Shown piece after piece: positions 54,554 to 64,000 of a stretch of DNA of 64,000 nucleotides. The notes beneath the pieces were generated by a model. The model did not search any database. It worked only from the letters and a program-made list of their open reading frames with translations, and was not told the origin of the DNA. Each line of letters begins with the position of its first letter. Position 1 is the first letter of the stretch. The DNA is from Mesobacterium pallidum (GTDB lineage: Bacteria; Pseudomonadota; Alphaproteobacteria; Rhodobacterales; Rhodobacteraceae): NCBI RefSeq assembly GCF_019966535.1, contig NZ_JAIMID010000001.1:62001-126000 (forward strand), read 5' to 3'. Made by a program: the position numbers and the translations under genes.

Positions 54554-56008
54554 TCAGCCGTGCAACGCTGCGACCGTCTTGAGGGTCGAAAAGCCGTAGA
54601 GCGCCTCGAACCCCTTTTCGCGGCCATGACCGGACAGGCCCCGGCCGCCAAAGGGCAGCTCGACCCCGCCGCCGGCGCCGTAGTTGTTCAGGAAGACCTG
54701 GCCGGTCTTGAGCTTGCGGGCGAGCCGCATCTGCCGGGCGCCATTCTGCGACCAGACCGAGGACACCAGCCCGTAATCGGTGCCGTTGGCGATCTGGACG
54801 GCCTCGTCTTCGCTGTCGAAGGGGATGAGCACCTGCACGGGGCCAAAGATCTCGTCCTGCGCGAGGCAATGATCCGGGGGCACGTCGGCCAGCAGGGTGG
54901 GCGCGATGTAAGCGCCGCCCGCGGGGGCGTCGTCAACCACCTCGCCGCGCGCGAGGATCTTGAGGTCGGCGCCCTTGTCCAGGAACCCCGACACGATCCC
55001 CTTCTGACGGGCCGAGATGAGCGGCCCGAGGTGCAGGTCACGCATGGCGGGGCCGACGCGCAAGGCGGCATAGCGTTTCGCCATCTCCTCGGCCACGCGG
55101 TCATAGACCGACCGTTCGACCAGGATGCGCGAGGAGGCAGAGCAGGTCTGCCCGGCGTTCTGGATACCCGCGTTGACGAGGAAGGGCAGGGCGGCGTCGA
55201 TATCGGCATCGGCAAACACGAGCTGCGGGGATTTCCCGCCCAGCTCGAGCGTCACGGGCACGACGTTCTGCGCGGCAGCGGTCTGGATCAGGCGGCCGGT
55301 GGCGACCGATCCGGTGAACGACAGATGGTGGACACACTTGTGCGACGACAGGGCCGCCCCGGCCTCGGCGCCGAGGCCCGGCACCACGTTCAGCGACCCG
55401 GCCGGAAAGCCCGCCTGGACCGCGAGGTCGGCAAAGGCGAGGGCGGTCAGGCAGGCCTCTTCAGCCGGTTTCAGCACGCAGGCATTGCCCATGGCCAGCG
55501 CCGCGCCGACCGAGCGGCCGATGATCTGCATCGGGTAGTTCCAGGGCACGATATGGCCGGTGACGCCATGCGGTTCGCGCAATGTGTAGACCGTGTAGCC
55601 GTCGAGATAGGGGATCGTCTCGCCCATCACCTTGTCGGCCGCGCCGCCGTAGAATTCGCAGTAGCGCGCCAGCGCCACGGCGTCGTTGCGGGCTTGCGTG
55701 AGCGGCTTGCCAACGTCATGCGCCTCGATCACCGCCAATTGGTCAACATGTTCCAGCACCAGCTGGCCAAGGCGGGTCAGCAGGCGCCCGCGTTCGACGG
55801 CGGTGCTTCGGCCCCAGTCGCCCGCCATCGCGGCCTCGGCGGCGGCGACGGCGGCGTCGATGTCCTGGGCCTGCCCACGCGCGATGCGGCCCAGCTCGGC
55901 CCCGTCGCTGGGGTTGATGACTGGCAGCGTCTCGCCCGAGGCGGGCGGCTGCCAGCGGCCGTCGATCAGGCACAGTGCGGGGTCGAACCAGAGGTCGGAC
56001 AGGGGCAT
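54554..56008 (-). CDS. NAD(P)-dependent aldehyde dehydrogenase
   Basis: 484 residues. HIVPWNYPMQIIGRSVGAAL is the cofactor region, SFTGSVATGRLIQTAAAQNV the G-x-T/S-x-x-G turn, VTLELGGKSPQLVFADADID holds the general-base Glu, and NAGQTCSASSRILVERSVYD the catalytic Cys (about 285). DEIFGPVQVLIPF and ELPFGGRGLSGHGREKG are late family blocks. It oxidises an aldehyde to an acid. It starts 17 bases after the importer ATPase stop on the same strand. Betaine-aldehyde or gamma-aminobutyraldehyde-like substrates are possible but not provable. Confidence 0.93.
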   Translation of the reverse strand: MPLSDLWFDPALCLIDGRWQPPASGETLPVINPSDGAELGRIARGQAQDIDAAVAAAEAAMAGDWGRSTAVERGRLLTRLGQLVLEHVDQLAVIEAHDVGKPLTQARNDAVALARYCEFYGGAADKVMGETIPYLDGYTVYTLREPHGVTGHIVPWNYPMQIIGRSVGAALAMGNACVLKPAEEACLTALAFADLAVQAGFPAGSLNVVPGLGAEAGAALSSHKCVHHLSFTGSVATGRLIQTAAAQNVVPVTLELGGKSPQLVFADADIDAALPFLVNAGIQNAGQTCSASSRILVERSVYDRVAEEMAKRYAALRVGPAMRDLHLGPLISARQKGIVSGFLDKGADLKILARGEVVDDAPAGGAYIAPTLLADVPPDHCLAQDEIFGPVQVLIPFDSEDEAVQIANGTDYGLVSSVWSQNGARQMRLARKLKTGQVFLNNYGAGGGVELPFGGRGLSGHGREKGFEALYGFSTLKTVAALHG

Positions 56009-56024
56009 GGCGGGTCCTTTGCAG

Positions 56025-57616
<1,592 letters not shown>

Positions 57617-57620
<4 letters not shown>

Positions 57621-58438
57621 GCGCGCTCCACCCGGATGCGCGGGTCGAGCATGTCGCGCAGACCATCGCCCATCAGGTTCAGCCCCAGCACGGTCAAAAG
57701 GATCGCAAGGCCCGGCACCAGCGCCATGTGCGGCGCGATGGCGACCATGGTCTGCGCATCGGCCAGCATGCGGCCCCAGCTGGGCGTCGGTGGCTGCGCG
57801 CCCAGACCGACAAAGCTGAGCGCCGCCTCGACCTGGATGCCGAGGCTGAACTGCACCGTGCCCTGCACGACCATGAGGTTGGCGACATTGGGCAGGATGT
57901 GCTCGAAACTGATGCGGGTGGTGCCCTTGCCGGCGACGCGGGCGGCCATGATGAACTCGCGGCTCCAGAGGCTCAGCGCGCCCGAGCGGACGATGCGGGC
58001 GAACACGGGGATGTTGAAGATGCCGAAGGCGATGATCGCGTTCGTCGCCGAGGGGCCAAGGACGGCTGTCAGCAGGATCGCCAGCACCAGCAGCGGGAAG
58101 GAAAAGATGATGTCGTTGCCGCGCATGATGATCTCGTCCAGCCACGAGCCCTTGCGCGCAGCCGCCGCCAGTCCCAGCGGCACGCCGAGGATCAGCCCGA
58201 TGGTGACGGCGACCAGCGCCACCGCCAGCGAGGTGCGCGCGCCGACCATGATCATGGAAAAGATGTCGCGCCCGAAATGGTCGGTGCCCAGCCAATGGGT
58301 GGCGGAGGGCCCCTGCAGGCGGTCGGGAATGCTTAGCACCGTCACGTCATAGGGTGTCCAGAGGAAGGACAGCAGCGCGGCGGCGGTGAAGACCGAGGTC
58401 AGCGCGGCACCGATCAGCAGGCTGCGGGAGATCTTCAT
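57617..58438 (-). CDS. DppC-like ABC permease
   Basis: 273 residues with about six membrane segments. HWLGTDHFGRDIFSMIMVGA is the DppC/OppC signature near the N terminus. The EAA loop reads REFIMAARVAGKGTTRISFE, with HILPNVANLMVVQ following. The end LGLNLMGDGLRDMLDPRIR is the usual OppC tail. It forms the membrane channel with the DppB-like protein. Its ATG overlaps the dppB-like stop and its stop overlaps the ATPase start. Confidence 0.93.
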
Positions 58439-59382
58439 GTGCGCAGCCTCAGCCTTGGGTCGATGGCGGCATAGGCCAGGTCGATGACGAAGTTCAGCAT
58501 GATCACGGTGAAGACCAGCAGCATCACCACGCTTTCGACCACGATCAGGTCGCGCTGGGTGATCGCCTGGAAGATCAGCCGTCCCAGCCCCGGCAGGTAG
58601 AACACCTGTTCGATGATGATGGCGCCGGTCAGCAGCACGGCGAATTGCATGCCGATGATGGTCAGCACCGGGATCAGCGCGTTGCGGATGCCGTGGCGCC
58701 ACAGCGCCTGCCGCGCCGAAAGCCCCTTGGCCCGGGCGGTGCGCATGAAATCCTCGCCCAGCATGTCCAGCAGCGACGACCGCATGACCCGCGTCAGGAT
58801 CGCCGCCTGCGGCAGCGACAGCGCGATGGCCGGCAGGGTAAGGGCCTTGAGGCTGAGCCAGATGCTTTCGTCCCAGCCCGGAAAGCCGCCCGCCGGAAAC
58901 CAGCGCAGGCGGATGGCGAAGAGCAGCACCAGCATCATCGCGAACCAGAACCCGGGGATCGCCACGCCCAGCTGCGTCGCACCCATCACCGTCACATCCG
59001 CCGCCCGCCCGCGCCGCGCGGCGGCAAAGATGCCGGCCGGAAAGGCGATCAGGATTGACAGCAGCAGCGCGTAGACCGCCAGCGGCAGCGACACCCAAAG
59101 CCGGTCCGCCACCATCTGCGCCACCGGCGCGCGATAGGTATACGAGGTGCCGAAATCGCCGGTCACCATGCCGCCGATCCAGCTGAAATACCGCGCGACC
59201 TTGGTCTGGTCGAGGCCCAGTTCTGCCCGCAGCGCGGCCACCGTGTCGGGCTGCGCGTTCATGCCCATCATGAAACTGGCCACGTCGCCGGGCGCCACCT
59301 CGATGATCGAGAAGATCAGAAGGGACGCGACGATCAGGCTGATTGCCAGCGATAACAGGCGTTTGAGGGTATAGCGCAGCAT
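58435..59382 (-). CDS. DppB-like ABC permease
   Basis: 315 residues with six membrane segments. The opening YTLKRLLSLAISLIVASLLI with a following APGD is the DppB/OppB start, and GDFGTSYTYRAPVAQMVADR the conserved periplasmic loop. The EAA loop reads EDFMRTARAKGLSARQALWR, followed by HGIRNALIPVLTIIG. The end DLAYAAIDPRLRLRT is typical. It begins the operon of permeases, fused ATPases, ALDH and SDRs. Its solute-binding protein gene is not adjacent but at 61259-62746, beyond two plus-strand genes. Confidence 0.93.
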   Translation of the reverse strand: MLRYTLKRLLSLAISLIVASLLIFSIIEVAPGDVASFMMGMNAQPDTVAALRAELGLDQTKVARYFSWIGGMVTGDFGTSYTYRAPVAQMVADRLWVSLPLAVYALLLSILIAFPAGIFAAARRGRAADVTVMGATQLGVAIPGFWFAMMLVLLFAIRLRWFPAGGFPGWDESIWLSLKALTLPAIALSLPQAAILTRVMRSSLLDMLGEDFMRTARAKGLSARQALWRHGIRNALIPVLTIIGMQFAVLLTGAIIIEQVFYLPGLGRLIFQAITQRDLIVVESVVMLLVFTVIMLNFVIDLAYAAIDPRLRLRT

Positions 59383-59451
59383 GGGGCGACGTTAGGGGCG
59401 GGCGCGGGGGGCGTCCAGTGCCCAAATGGCCCGGACGCCGATGCCGAAACC

Positions 59452-59483
59452 GCAACAATGCCGGCCCTGTGCGCGATTGTTGC
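59452..59483. promoter_or_regulatory. GCAACAAT / ATTGTTGC inverted repeat in a divergent promoter region
   Basis: GCAACAAT (59452-59459) and ATTGTTGC (59476-59483) are exact inverse arms with a 16-base spacer. They lie in the 241 bases between the dppB-like gene (-) and the Hint-domain gene (+). The same octamer appears upstream of the BY-kinase gene (11928-11935) and of the PKS gene (28452-28459). Confidence 0.4.
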
Positions 59484-59623
59484 CAATATGGCGCTTTTGC
59501 CACGAAATGTCCGCATTCCCGCCCAAGATCGGGACCGAAAATTCGTAAAAAATGATCCAAATTCGGCGGTTCTTGGCGACCCCCGGATCGGTTGTGTGTC
59601 GCTTGCGTCGGTAAAGGTGTTCC

Positions 59624-60289
59624 GTGTCCTACGAGTCTGAATCTGAAGACGAGATGATCCTGCGGGTTCTGGAACGCACGGCGCGTGCAGCAGAAGCCGC
59701 GGCAGAGGACCGGGCCGAGGCCGCCGCGAGACCGGCGCCGCGTCGCCGCCGTGCCGCGCCGGACCTTCCGGTGCCAGAGGACGACCGCGCCCGGCGGGCC
59801 GCGCGTCGGCCTGCGCAGGACGAACGCCGCGCCCCGCGCGATCCGGCGGCCCCGCGCAAGGTCCGCGTTCTGCCCGGTTTCTGCGGCAAGGCCCGGGTGA
59901 TGACCACCTTCGGCGCGCTGCCCATCGAGGCGCTGCGCAAGCGGGACGAGCTGCGCACCTCGACCGGCCGGCCGATGCGGGTCATGGCCATCGACAAGAT
60001 CCTCTTGGACACCGATTTCCTGTCCCATCACCCCGAGGCCGCGCCGATCCGCGTGCGCGCCGGTTCGCTGGGCCGCGGCCTGCCGCAGCGCGACATCGTC
60101 ATGTCTCCGCGCCAGAAGATCGTGCCCACGACCATCGCCAGCGCCTCGAGCGCCAAGACCGTCGAGGACATGCGTGGCCTGCCGGGGATCCTGCCCATGC
60201 CGCCCGACCAGACGGTCTACTACCGCTTTCACGTGGGCGAGCCGGCCATGGTCCAGGTCGAGGGCATGTGGATGCTGATCGAGCCTTGA
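59624..60289 (+). CDS. Hint (hedgehog/intein-type) domain protein
   Basis: 221 residues from a GTG with AAAGG 7 bases upstream. Residues 1-85 are acidic then Arg/Ala/Pro-rich and probably disordered. From about 86 the sequence follows the Rhodobacterales Hint_2 pattern: GFCGKARVMTTFGALPIEAL with the candidate nucleophilic Cys, LRTSTGRPMRVMAIDKI, then HPEAAPIRVRAGSLGRGLPQ and RDIVMSPRQKIVP. No C-terminal His-Asn intein end is seen, so splicing is unlikely; self-cleavage is possible. Function unknown. It interrupts the importer genes together with the PACE gene. Confidence 0.75.
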   Translation: MSYESESEDEMILRVLERTARAAEAAAEDRAEAAARPAPRRRRAAPDLPVPEDDRARRAARRPAQDERRAPRDPAAPRKVRVLPGFCGKARVMTTFGALPIEALRKRDELRTSTGRPMRVMAIDKILLDTDFLSHHPEAAPIRVRAGSLGRGLPQRDIVMSPRQKIVPTTIASASSAKTVEDMRGLPGILPMPPDQTVYYRFHVGEPAMVQVEGMWMLIEP

Positions 60290-60446
60290 GCCCAGGGTGG
60301 CCCATCGGCCACCACGCGCCGTGATCCCCCCGCGCCGGGCTTGAAACCCGCGCCGCGCGGTGCCATCTGGGGCCGTGTGAGGACGACCTCCCCATTCTGG
60401 ACATTGGCCCGGGACGACCCGGCACCGACCCCGAGGTCACCTTGCC

Positions 60447-60884
60447 ATGCGCAGCCCGCTCGACCGTCTTCGCCACGCGCTGAGTTTCGAGATCATCGCC
60501 CTCCTGATCGCCGTCCCGCTGGGGGCGGCGCTGTTCCACATGCCCGTCCACGACATCGGCGTGGTGGGCGTGGTCAGCGCGACCCTCGCGACGCTGTGGA
60601 ACCTTGCCTACAACGCCCTCTTCGACCGGGTACTGCGGCGCCTCACGGGCACGACCGCCAAGACCCCCCGCCAGCGCATCGTCCACGCAGTGCTGTTCGA
60701 GGTCGGGCTGCTGGTGGTCCTGTTGCCCTTCATGGCCTGGTACCTCGGCATCTCGGTCTGGCAGGCGCTGGTCATGGATCTCGGGTTTGCCGCCTTCTAC
60801 ATGGGCTACGCGCTGGTCTTCAACTGGGCCTACGACCGGATGTTCCCGCTGCCCGAATGGCAGGGGCGCCCGGCCACCGACTGA
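60447..60884 (+). CDS. PACE-family efflux protein (bacterial transmembrane pair domains)
   Basis: 145 residues, four membrane helices in two repeats. Each repeat starts with the PACE signature R-x-x-H-A-x-x-F-E: DRLRHALSFEIIALLIAVPL and QRIVHAVLFEVGLLVVLLPF. The second helix of each pair contains the Trp/Asn/Tyr block (TLWNLAYNALFDRVL; FNWAYDRMFPLPEW). PACE proteins such as AceI export chlorhexidine or short-chain diamines by proton exchange. It starts 157 bases after the Hint gene. Natural polyamine export would fit the nearby aldehyde dehydrogenase genes, but that is speculation. Confidence 0.9.
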   Translation: MRSPLDRLRHALSFEIIALLIAVPLGAALFHMPVHDIGVVGVVSATLATLWNLAYNALFDRVLRRLTGTTAKTPRQRIVHAVLFEVGLLVVLLPFMAWYLGISVWQALVMDLGFAAFYMGYALVFNWAYDRMFPLPEWQGRPATD

Positions 60885-61258
60885 CCCCGGTCGCGCCGAA
60901 GGCGCGCCCGACCGCCGCGCGCGGAAACGGCATCAGGGCAAGGGCGGCTTGTCGCGCCAGGAACCGGGCGCGATCCTCGGGCGGATGGCGTCGGGGCGTA
61001 TGTCGCCAACGGTCTGAAGGCGAGCGCGCAGGTCCAGCGTCACCGCATGGCCCTTGCCTGCCGAGTGGGAGGGCAAGTTGCCCGACCAGGCGGGCGCCAG
61101 ACACGGGCCGATCCGCCGCGACCCTGCACCACGCCTGACCGGCGCGTTGCCTGATACCAGGCGTCCCTCGCCAAGCCCAGGCCGCGCCTCGTCACGCGGT
61201 GGACCACGAAAAAGGGCGCGCCCGGCCGGACGCGCCCCCTGTCTTCACGCGGGAACGA
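60885..61258. other. intergenic region between convergent genes
   Basis: 374 bases without a supported gene. A hairpin-like GGTCGCGCC/GGCGCG repeat lies at 60889-60913 just after the PACE stop, and a good minus-strand terminator at 61209-61237. The open frames here have compositions typical of antisense shadows and no recognisable motif. Confidence 0.55.
61209..61237 (-). terminator. rho-independent terminator of the solute-binding protein gene
   Basis: On the minus strand GGGCGCG, a 10-base loop and CGCGCCC are followed directly by TTTTT. It begins 22 bases after the stop codon at 61259. This shows the binding-protein transcript ends before the PACE and Hint genes and does not run on into the permease operon. 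Confidence 0.85.
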
Positions 61259-62746
61259 TCACTCGCCCCAGGCGACCCCGGTCATGTCCACCGCCTGCGT
61301 CGGCGCGTTCTGCCACAGGCCGGTGATCCCGGCCTTGGCGACCGTGTGCAGCGGCAGCTGGAACAGGTAGCCGTTGACGTAATCGTCGGCGATGATCTGC
61401 TGCGCCTCGGCCAGCATCTCGGTCCGCATGGCGGGGTCCGAGGTGGTGCCAAGCTTCGCGATCAGCTCCTGGAAGGCCGGATTGTCGTACTGGAAGTAGT
61501 AATCCGGCCGGGCATAGATGCCGATGTCGAAAGGTTCGGTATGGCTGACGATGGTCAGGCCGAAATCCTTGCCGTTGAACACCTGCTCAAGCCATTGCGC
61601 CCATTCGAGGTTGCTGATCTCGGTCTCGATCCCCACGGCGCGCAGCTGGGCCGCGATGATTTCGCCGCCGCGGCGGGCGTAGCTGGGCGGCGGCAGCTTG
61701 AGCGTGGTGGTGAAGCCGTCGGGAAAGCCCGCCTCGGCCAGCAGCGACTTGGCCAGCTCGGGGTCGTAGTTCGACTGCGCGGTCAGGTCGACATAGGCCG
61801 GGTTGTGCGGCGCGAAATGCGTGCCGATGGGCGTGCCGTAGCCGAACATCGCGCCGTCGATGATTTCCTGGCGGTTGATCGCATGGGCCAGCGCCTCGCG
61901 CACCTTGACGTTGTCGAAGGGCGGCATCTTGTTGTTGGTCGACAGGATCGTCTCGCCCTCGGTCGAGCCGATCAGCACCTGGAAGCGGGGATCGGCCTCG
62001 AACTGCGGCAGGTTCTCCGGCGCAGGGAAGGCGGTGAAGACGTCCACATCCTCGGCCATCACGGACGCAAAGGCCGCTGTCGGGTCCGAGATGAACTTGA
62101 ACGTCACGGAATCGAGGCTGGCGGGCGTGCCCCAGTAGTCGGCGTTCTTCGACAGCTCGATCCGGTCGCCCTGCACCCATTCGTCGAACTTGAAGGCGCC
62201 GGTGCCGATCGGCATGGCCTTGATGTTCTCGATGCTCTCGGGCGCGACAATGACGGCATCGCCCCAGGCCATGTTGAACAGGAAATTACCGTCCGGGGCC
62301 GACAGCGTCACCTTGACGGTGGTCGGGTCCACCACCTCGACGCTCTCGATGCCGGCGAACAGCGGCTTCTGCGCGTTCTGGCTGTCATCGGCGCGGGCAC
62401 GGTCGAGGCTGAACTTGACGTCTTCGGCATCCATCGTCGTGCCGTCGTGGAAGGTCACGCCGCTCCGCAGCTTGAAGGTGTAGACGGTGCCGTCCTCGGA
62501 AATCTCCCAGCTTTCCGCGAGACCCGGCACGACCGAGCCGTCGCCCATGAAGCGGGTCAGCCCCTCGAACACGTTGGAATAAAGCACCGAGTCGATGGCG
62601 CCGGCGGCGGCGCTGGTCGGGTCGAGGTGCGGCGGCTCGAGCTGCATGGCGACGGTCATGTCACCGGCTGCATGGGCGGCAAAGCCGAAGGCGGACAGGA
62701 TCGCGGTGGCGCCAAGCAGCGCGGCGCGGCGGGGGGTAACGTACAT
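61259..62746 (-). CDS. ABC importer solute-binding protein, family 5 (peptide/nickel type)
   Basis: 495 residues. A Tat-like or Sec signal (RRAALLGATAILSAFGFAAH, cleavage near AHA) is followed by the SBP_bac_5 start MTVAMQLEPPHLDPTSAAAG. LAESWEISEDGTVYTFKLRS, with GVTFHDGTTMDAEDVKFSLD after it, is the family signature. VREALAHAINRQEIIDGAMF and NNPAF-like segments follow (YQYDNPAFQELIA). It captures peptides or related solutes in the periplasm for the DppBC-like channel. GGGAG precedes the ATG by 7 bases. It has its own terminator. Confidence 0.93.
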   Translation of the reverse strand: MYVTPRRAALLGATAILSAFGFAAHAAGDMTVAMQLEPPHLDPTSAAAGAIDSVLYSNVFEGLTRFMGDGSVVPGLAESWEISEDGTVYTFKLRSGVTFHDGTTMDAEDVKFSLDRARADDSQNAQKPLFAGIESVEVVDPTTVKVTLSAPDGNFLFNMAWGDAVIVAPESIENIKAMPIGTGAFKFDEWVQGDRIELSKNADYWGTPASLDSVTFKFISDPTAAFASVMAEDVDVFTAFPAPENLPQFEADPRFQVLIGSTEGETILSTNNKMPPFDNVKVREALAHAINRQEIIDGAMFGYGTPIGTHFAPHNPAYVDLTAQSNYDPELAKSLLAEAGFPDGFTTTLKLPPPSYARRGGEIIAAQLRAVGIETEISNLEWAQWLEQVFNGKDFGLTIVSHTEPFDIGIYARPDYYFQYDNPAFQELIAKLGTTSDPAMRTEMLAEAQQIIADDYVNGYLFQLPLHTVAKAGITGLWQNAPTQAVDMTGVAWGE

Positions 62747-62846
62747 CTCGTGTCTCCCTGAGTCTGGCGCATCTGGTGTGCGCATCCCGGGCATGATTGC
62801 CAGACCGCGCCGGAAACGCCAGCCTTTTTCCATCGCGCGGCGCGGC

Positions 62847-63836
62847 CTACCACGGAATCGCGAGGCGCGGCGCCGGGCCGACGGGGATCGGGCCAAGCCG
62901 CGTGCGGCCGCCGGCAAAGGCGATCGGCAGGTCCAACTTGTCGGGCGTGCCCGAAAGCCGGGCGATCAACGTCAACGCCTCTTCGGCCAGGTCCGGAAGC
63001 TCGGGCGGCAGCCCGTCCCAGGCGCGGGCGAGGTCCAGCATCTCGCGCCAGTTGGTGAGGCGCAGCGTGATCTCTCCCTCCGCAAGGCCCTTGGCGTCGA
63101 GGGTCAGGTTGCCGGCGGCGTGCAGCTCCATCGCGCCCCAGCGCAGCTGGGCCAGCCGCAGGTCCAGCGCGGTCGGCTGTGGCCGGGTGCCAGCCAGCGC
63201 GGCGGCATCGAGCGGGGCGTCGAAGGTCACGTGCAGATCGGCGCGCAGATCGTTGACCAGGTCGGGGATCTGCAACCGCTGCCGGATCGCCTGAGGCAGG
63301 GCCGGTCGGTAGCCGCCCAGGTCCAGCGCCACGCGGTAGCGCGTGCCCTCCGTATGATCGACGGCCAGCGCGACCTCGGCCACCTGCGTCTCGGCCTCGG
63401 GCGCGCGGAGGATCCAGTCGCGCCCCTCGACCCGCAACCGTTCCAGCGGCAGCGCCTGCGGGTCCGTGGTGACGAAACTGCCGCGGAACAGGGCATGGCT
63501 CAGCTCGGTCGAGGTGAATTCGGTCGTCAGCCGCTGCGGCCCGCGCAGGGCAAAGATCTGGTGGCGTGCATCATAGCTGAGGCCCAGCACCTGCAATTCC
63601 TCGGCCGTCCAGGCGAGGCCGCTGTGCGGATCGGCCAGCGTCGGCGCCAGAATCGAGGTGTCCAGCCGGTTCGGAAACCCGCCCACCGACAGGTCGGCGT
63701 ACTCGGCCACCCAGCCCTCGGCCGCGCGGGCCTCGAACCAATCGGCGAAAGCCGCCTTTCGCTGCAGGCTGGCCCAGGTCCAGAACCCGGACCACCCAAG
63801 GGCCGCGACAAGGACCAGGACAAGCAGACGTTTCAT
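62847..63836 (-). CDS. DUF2125-family protein, membrane-anchored
   Basis: 329 residues. An N-terminal hydrophobic segment (RLLVLVLVAALGWSGFWTWA, about 3-22) is a signal anchor. The rest is a predicted periplasmic beta-rich domain matching DUF2125: WFEARAAEGWVAEYADLSVG followed by GFPNRLDT, then regularly spaced strands to LDLPIAFAGGRTRLGPIPVG. The A-x-Y-x-x-L-x-V-x-G-F-P-x-R opening is the family signature. Function unknown. The start at 63836 sits just before the hydrophobic segment; an ATG at 63908 overlaps the divergent ChaC-like gene and is less likely. Confidence 0.85.
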   Translation of the reverse strand: MKRLLVLVLVAALGWSGFWTWASLQRKAAFADWFEARAAEGWVAEYADLSVGGFPNRLDTSILAPTLADPHSGLAWTAEELQVLGLSYDARHQIFALRGPQRLTTEFTSTELSHALFRGSFVTTDPQALPLERLRVEGRDWILRAPEAETQVAEVALAVDHTEGTRYRVALDLGGYRPALPQAIRQRLQIPDLVNDLRADLHVTFDAPLDAAALAGTRPQPTALDLRLAQLRWGAMELHAAGNLTLDAKGLAEGEITLRLTNWREMLDLARAWDGLPPELPDLAEEALTLIARLSGTPDKLDLPIAFAGGRTRLGPIPVGPAPRLAIPW

Positions 63837-63906
63837 GGCGGACCCCTTTCCAAGCGGCGGCCGCTCTGTTTTAACGCCCGTGACAGGCACTTGCCAGAGC
63901 GGGACC

Positions 63907-64000
63907 ATGTGGGTTTTCGGTTACGGATCATTGTTGTGGAACCCCGGCTTCGAGGTGGCCGAGGCGGCGCTGGCGCGGCTGCCCGGCTGGCACCGCAGCT
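63907..64000 (+). CDS. ChaC-like gamma-glutamylcyclotransferase (N-terminal fragment)
   Basis: 31 codons before the window ends. MWVFGYGSLLWNPGFEVAEA is the ChaC/GGCT start, with the nucleotide-like Y-G-S-L loop that binds the gamma-glutamyl group. ChaC-type enzymes split glutathione into 5-oxoproline and Cys-Gly. The catalytic Glu lies beyond the window. It is divergent from the DUF2125 gene with only 70 bases between starts. Confidence 0.88.
   Translation, partial: MWVFGYGSLLWNPGFEVAEAALARLPGWHRS

Overview
The window is high-GC, densely coded DNA, with adjacent genes often overlapping by ATGA. It looks like the chromosome of a member of the Rhodobacterales (Rhodobacteraceae / Roseobacter group). 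The inference rests on gene content typical of that group: a small DUF1127 protein, a DUF2125 protein, a GTG-started Hint-domain protein, oxygen-dependent hemF beside hemC and hemE, a tamA-tamB pair and a ruvC-ruvA-ruvB operon. No rRNA, tRNA, CRISPR array, integrase or insertion sequence was recognised.

Layout. 1-1301: ruvC-ruvA-ruvB on the minus strand, with ruvB cut by the window edge. 1620-4124: a DUF1127 protein, a small membrane protein, prmA and a conserved hypothetical. 4499-29828: a surface-glycan locus. It has one minus gene (WecG/TagA-type transferase), a plus-strand operon (oxidoreductase, epimerase, GT4, GT2, an oxidoreductase-epimerase fusion, a BY-kinase-like ATPase) and a convergent minus-strand operon transcribed Wzx-like flippase, type I PKS, GT2, NRPS, phosphopantetheinyl transferase, Wzz-like protein. 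30000-36047: a PLP decarboxylase, a lipoprotein, hemF, a DUF4198 protein, hemC and hemE. 36296-42825: tamB and tamA. 43000-44696: a YadGH-like ABC exporter. 44930-49840: an S49 peptidase, a 53-residue zinc-ribbon membrane protein, a Ca2+/Na+-type antiporter, a FolM-like SDR and uvrC. 50250-62746: rpe, then a catabolic cluster (alpha/beta hydrolase, P1 peptidase, two SDRs, aldehyde dehydrogenase) joined to a Dpp/Opp-type ABC importer. The importer's binding-protein gene is separated from its permeases by two plus-strand genes (a Hint protein and a PACE efflux protein). 62847-64000: a DUF2125 protein and the start of a ChaC-like gene.

The most interesting system is at 14238-29828. A two-protein assembly line lies inside one overlapping transcription unit with a glycosyltransferase, its own carrier-activating enzyme, a polysaccharide flippase and a chain-length protein. 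The NRPS reads formyltransferase, degenerate condensation region, adenylation domain split by a luciferase-like monooxygenase, carrier. The PKS reads KS-AT-KR-DH-ACP-TE. The NRPS specificity residues, read by eye, give D-I-L-Q-M-G-M-I-W, close to the glycine code. The simplest inference is that a short formyl-aminoacyl/polyketide unit is made and either attached to, or exported with, a glycan built by the same locus. No Wzy polymerase, priming sugar-phosphate transferase or Wza-type outer-membrane exporter was found in the window, so the locus is incomplete here or makes a small glycoconjugate.

Several non-coding patterns recur: long imperfect inverted repeats of one sequence family placed between convergent genes, chains of perfect short hairpins, a four-copy 26-bp tandem repeat, a dispersed element of about 95 bp, and short motifs repeated in divergent promoter regions.
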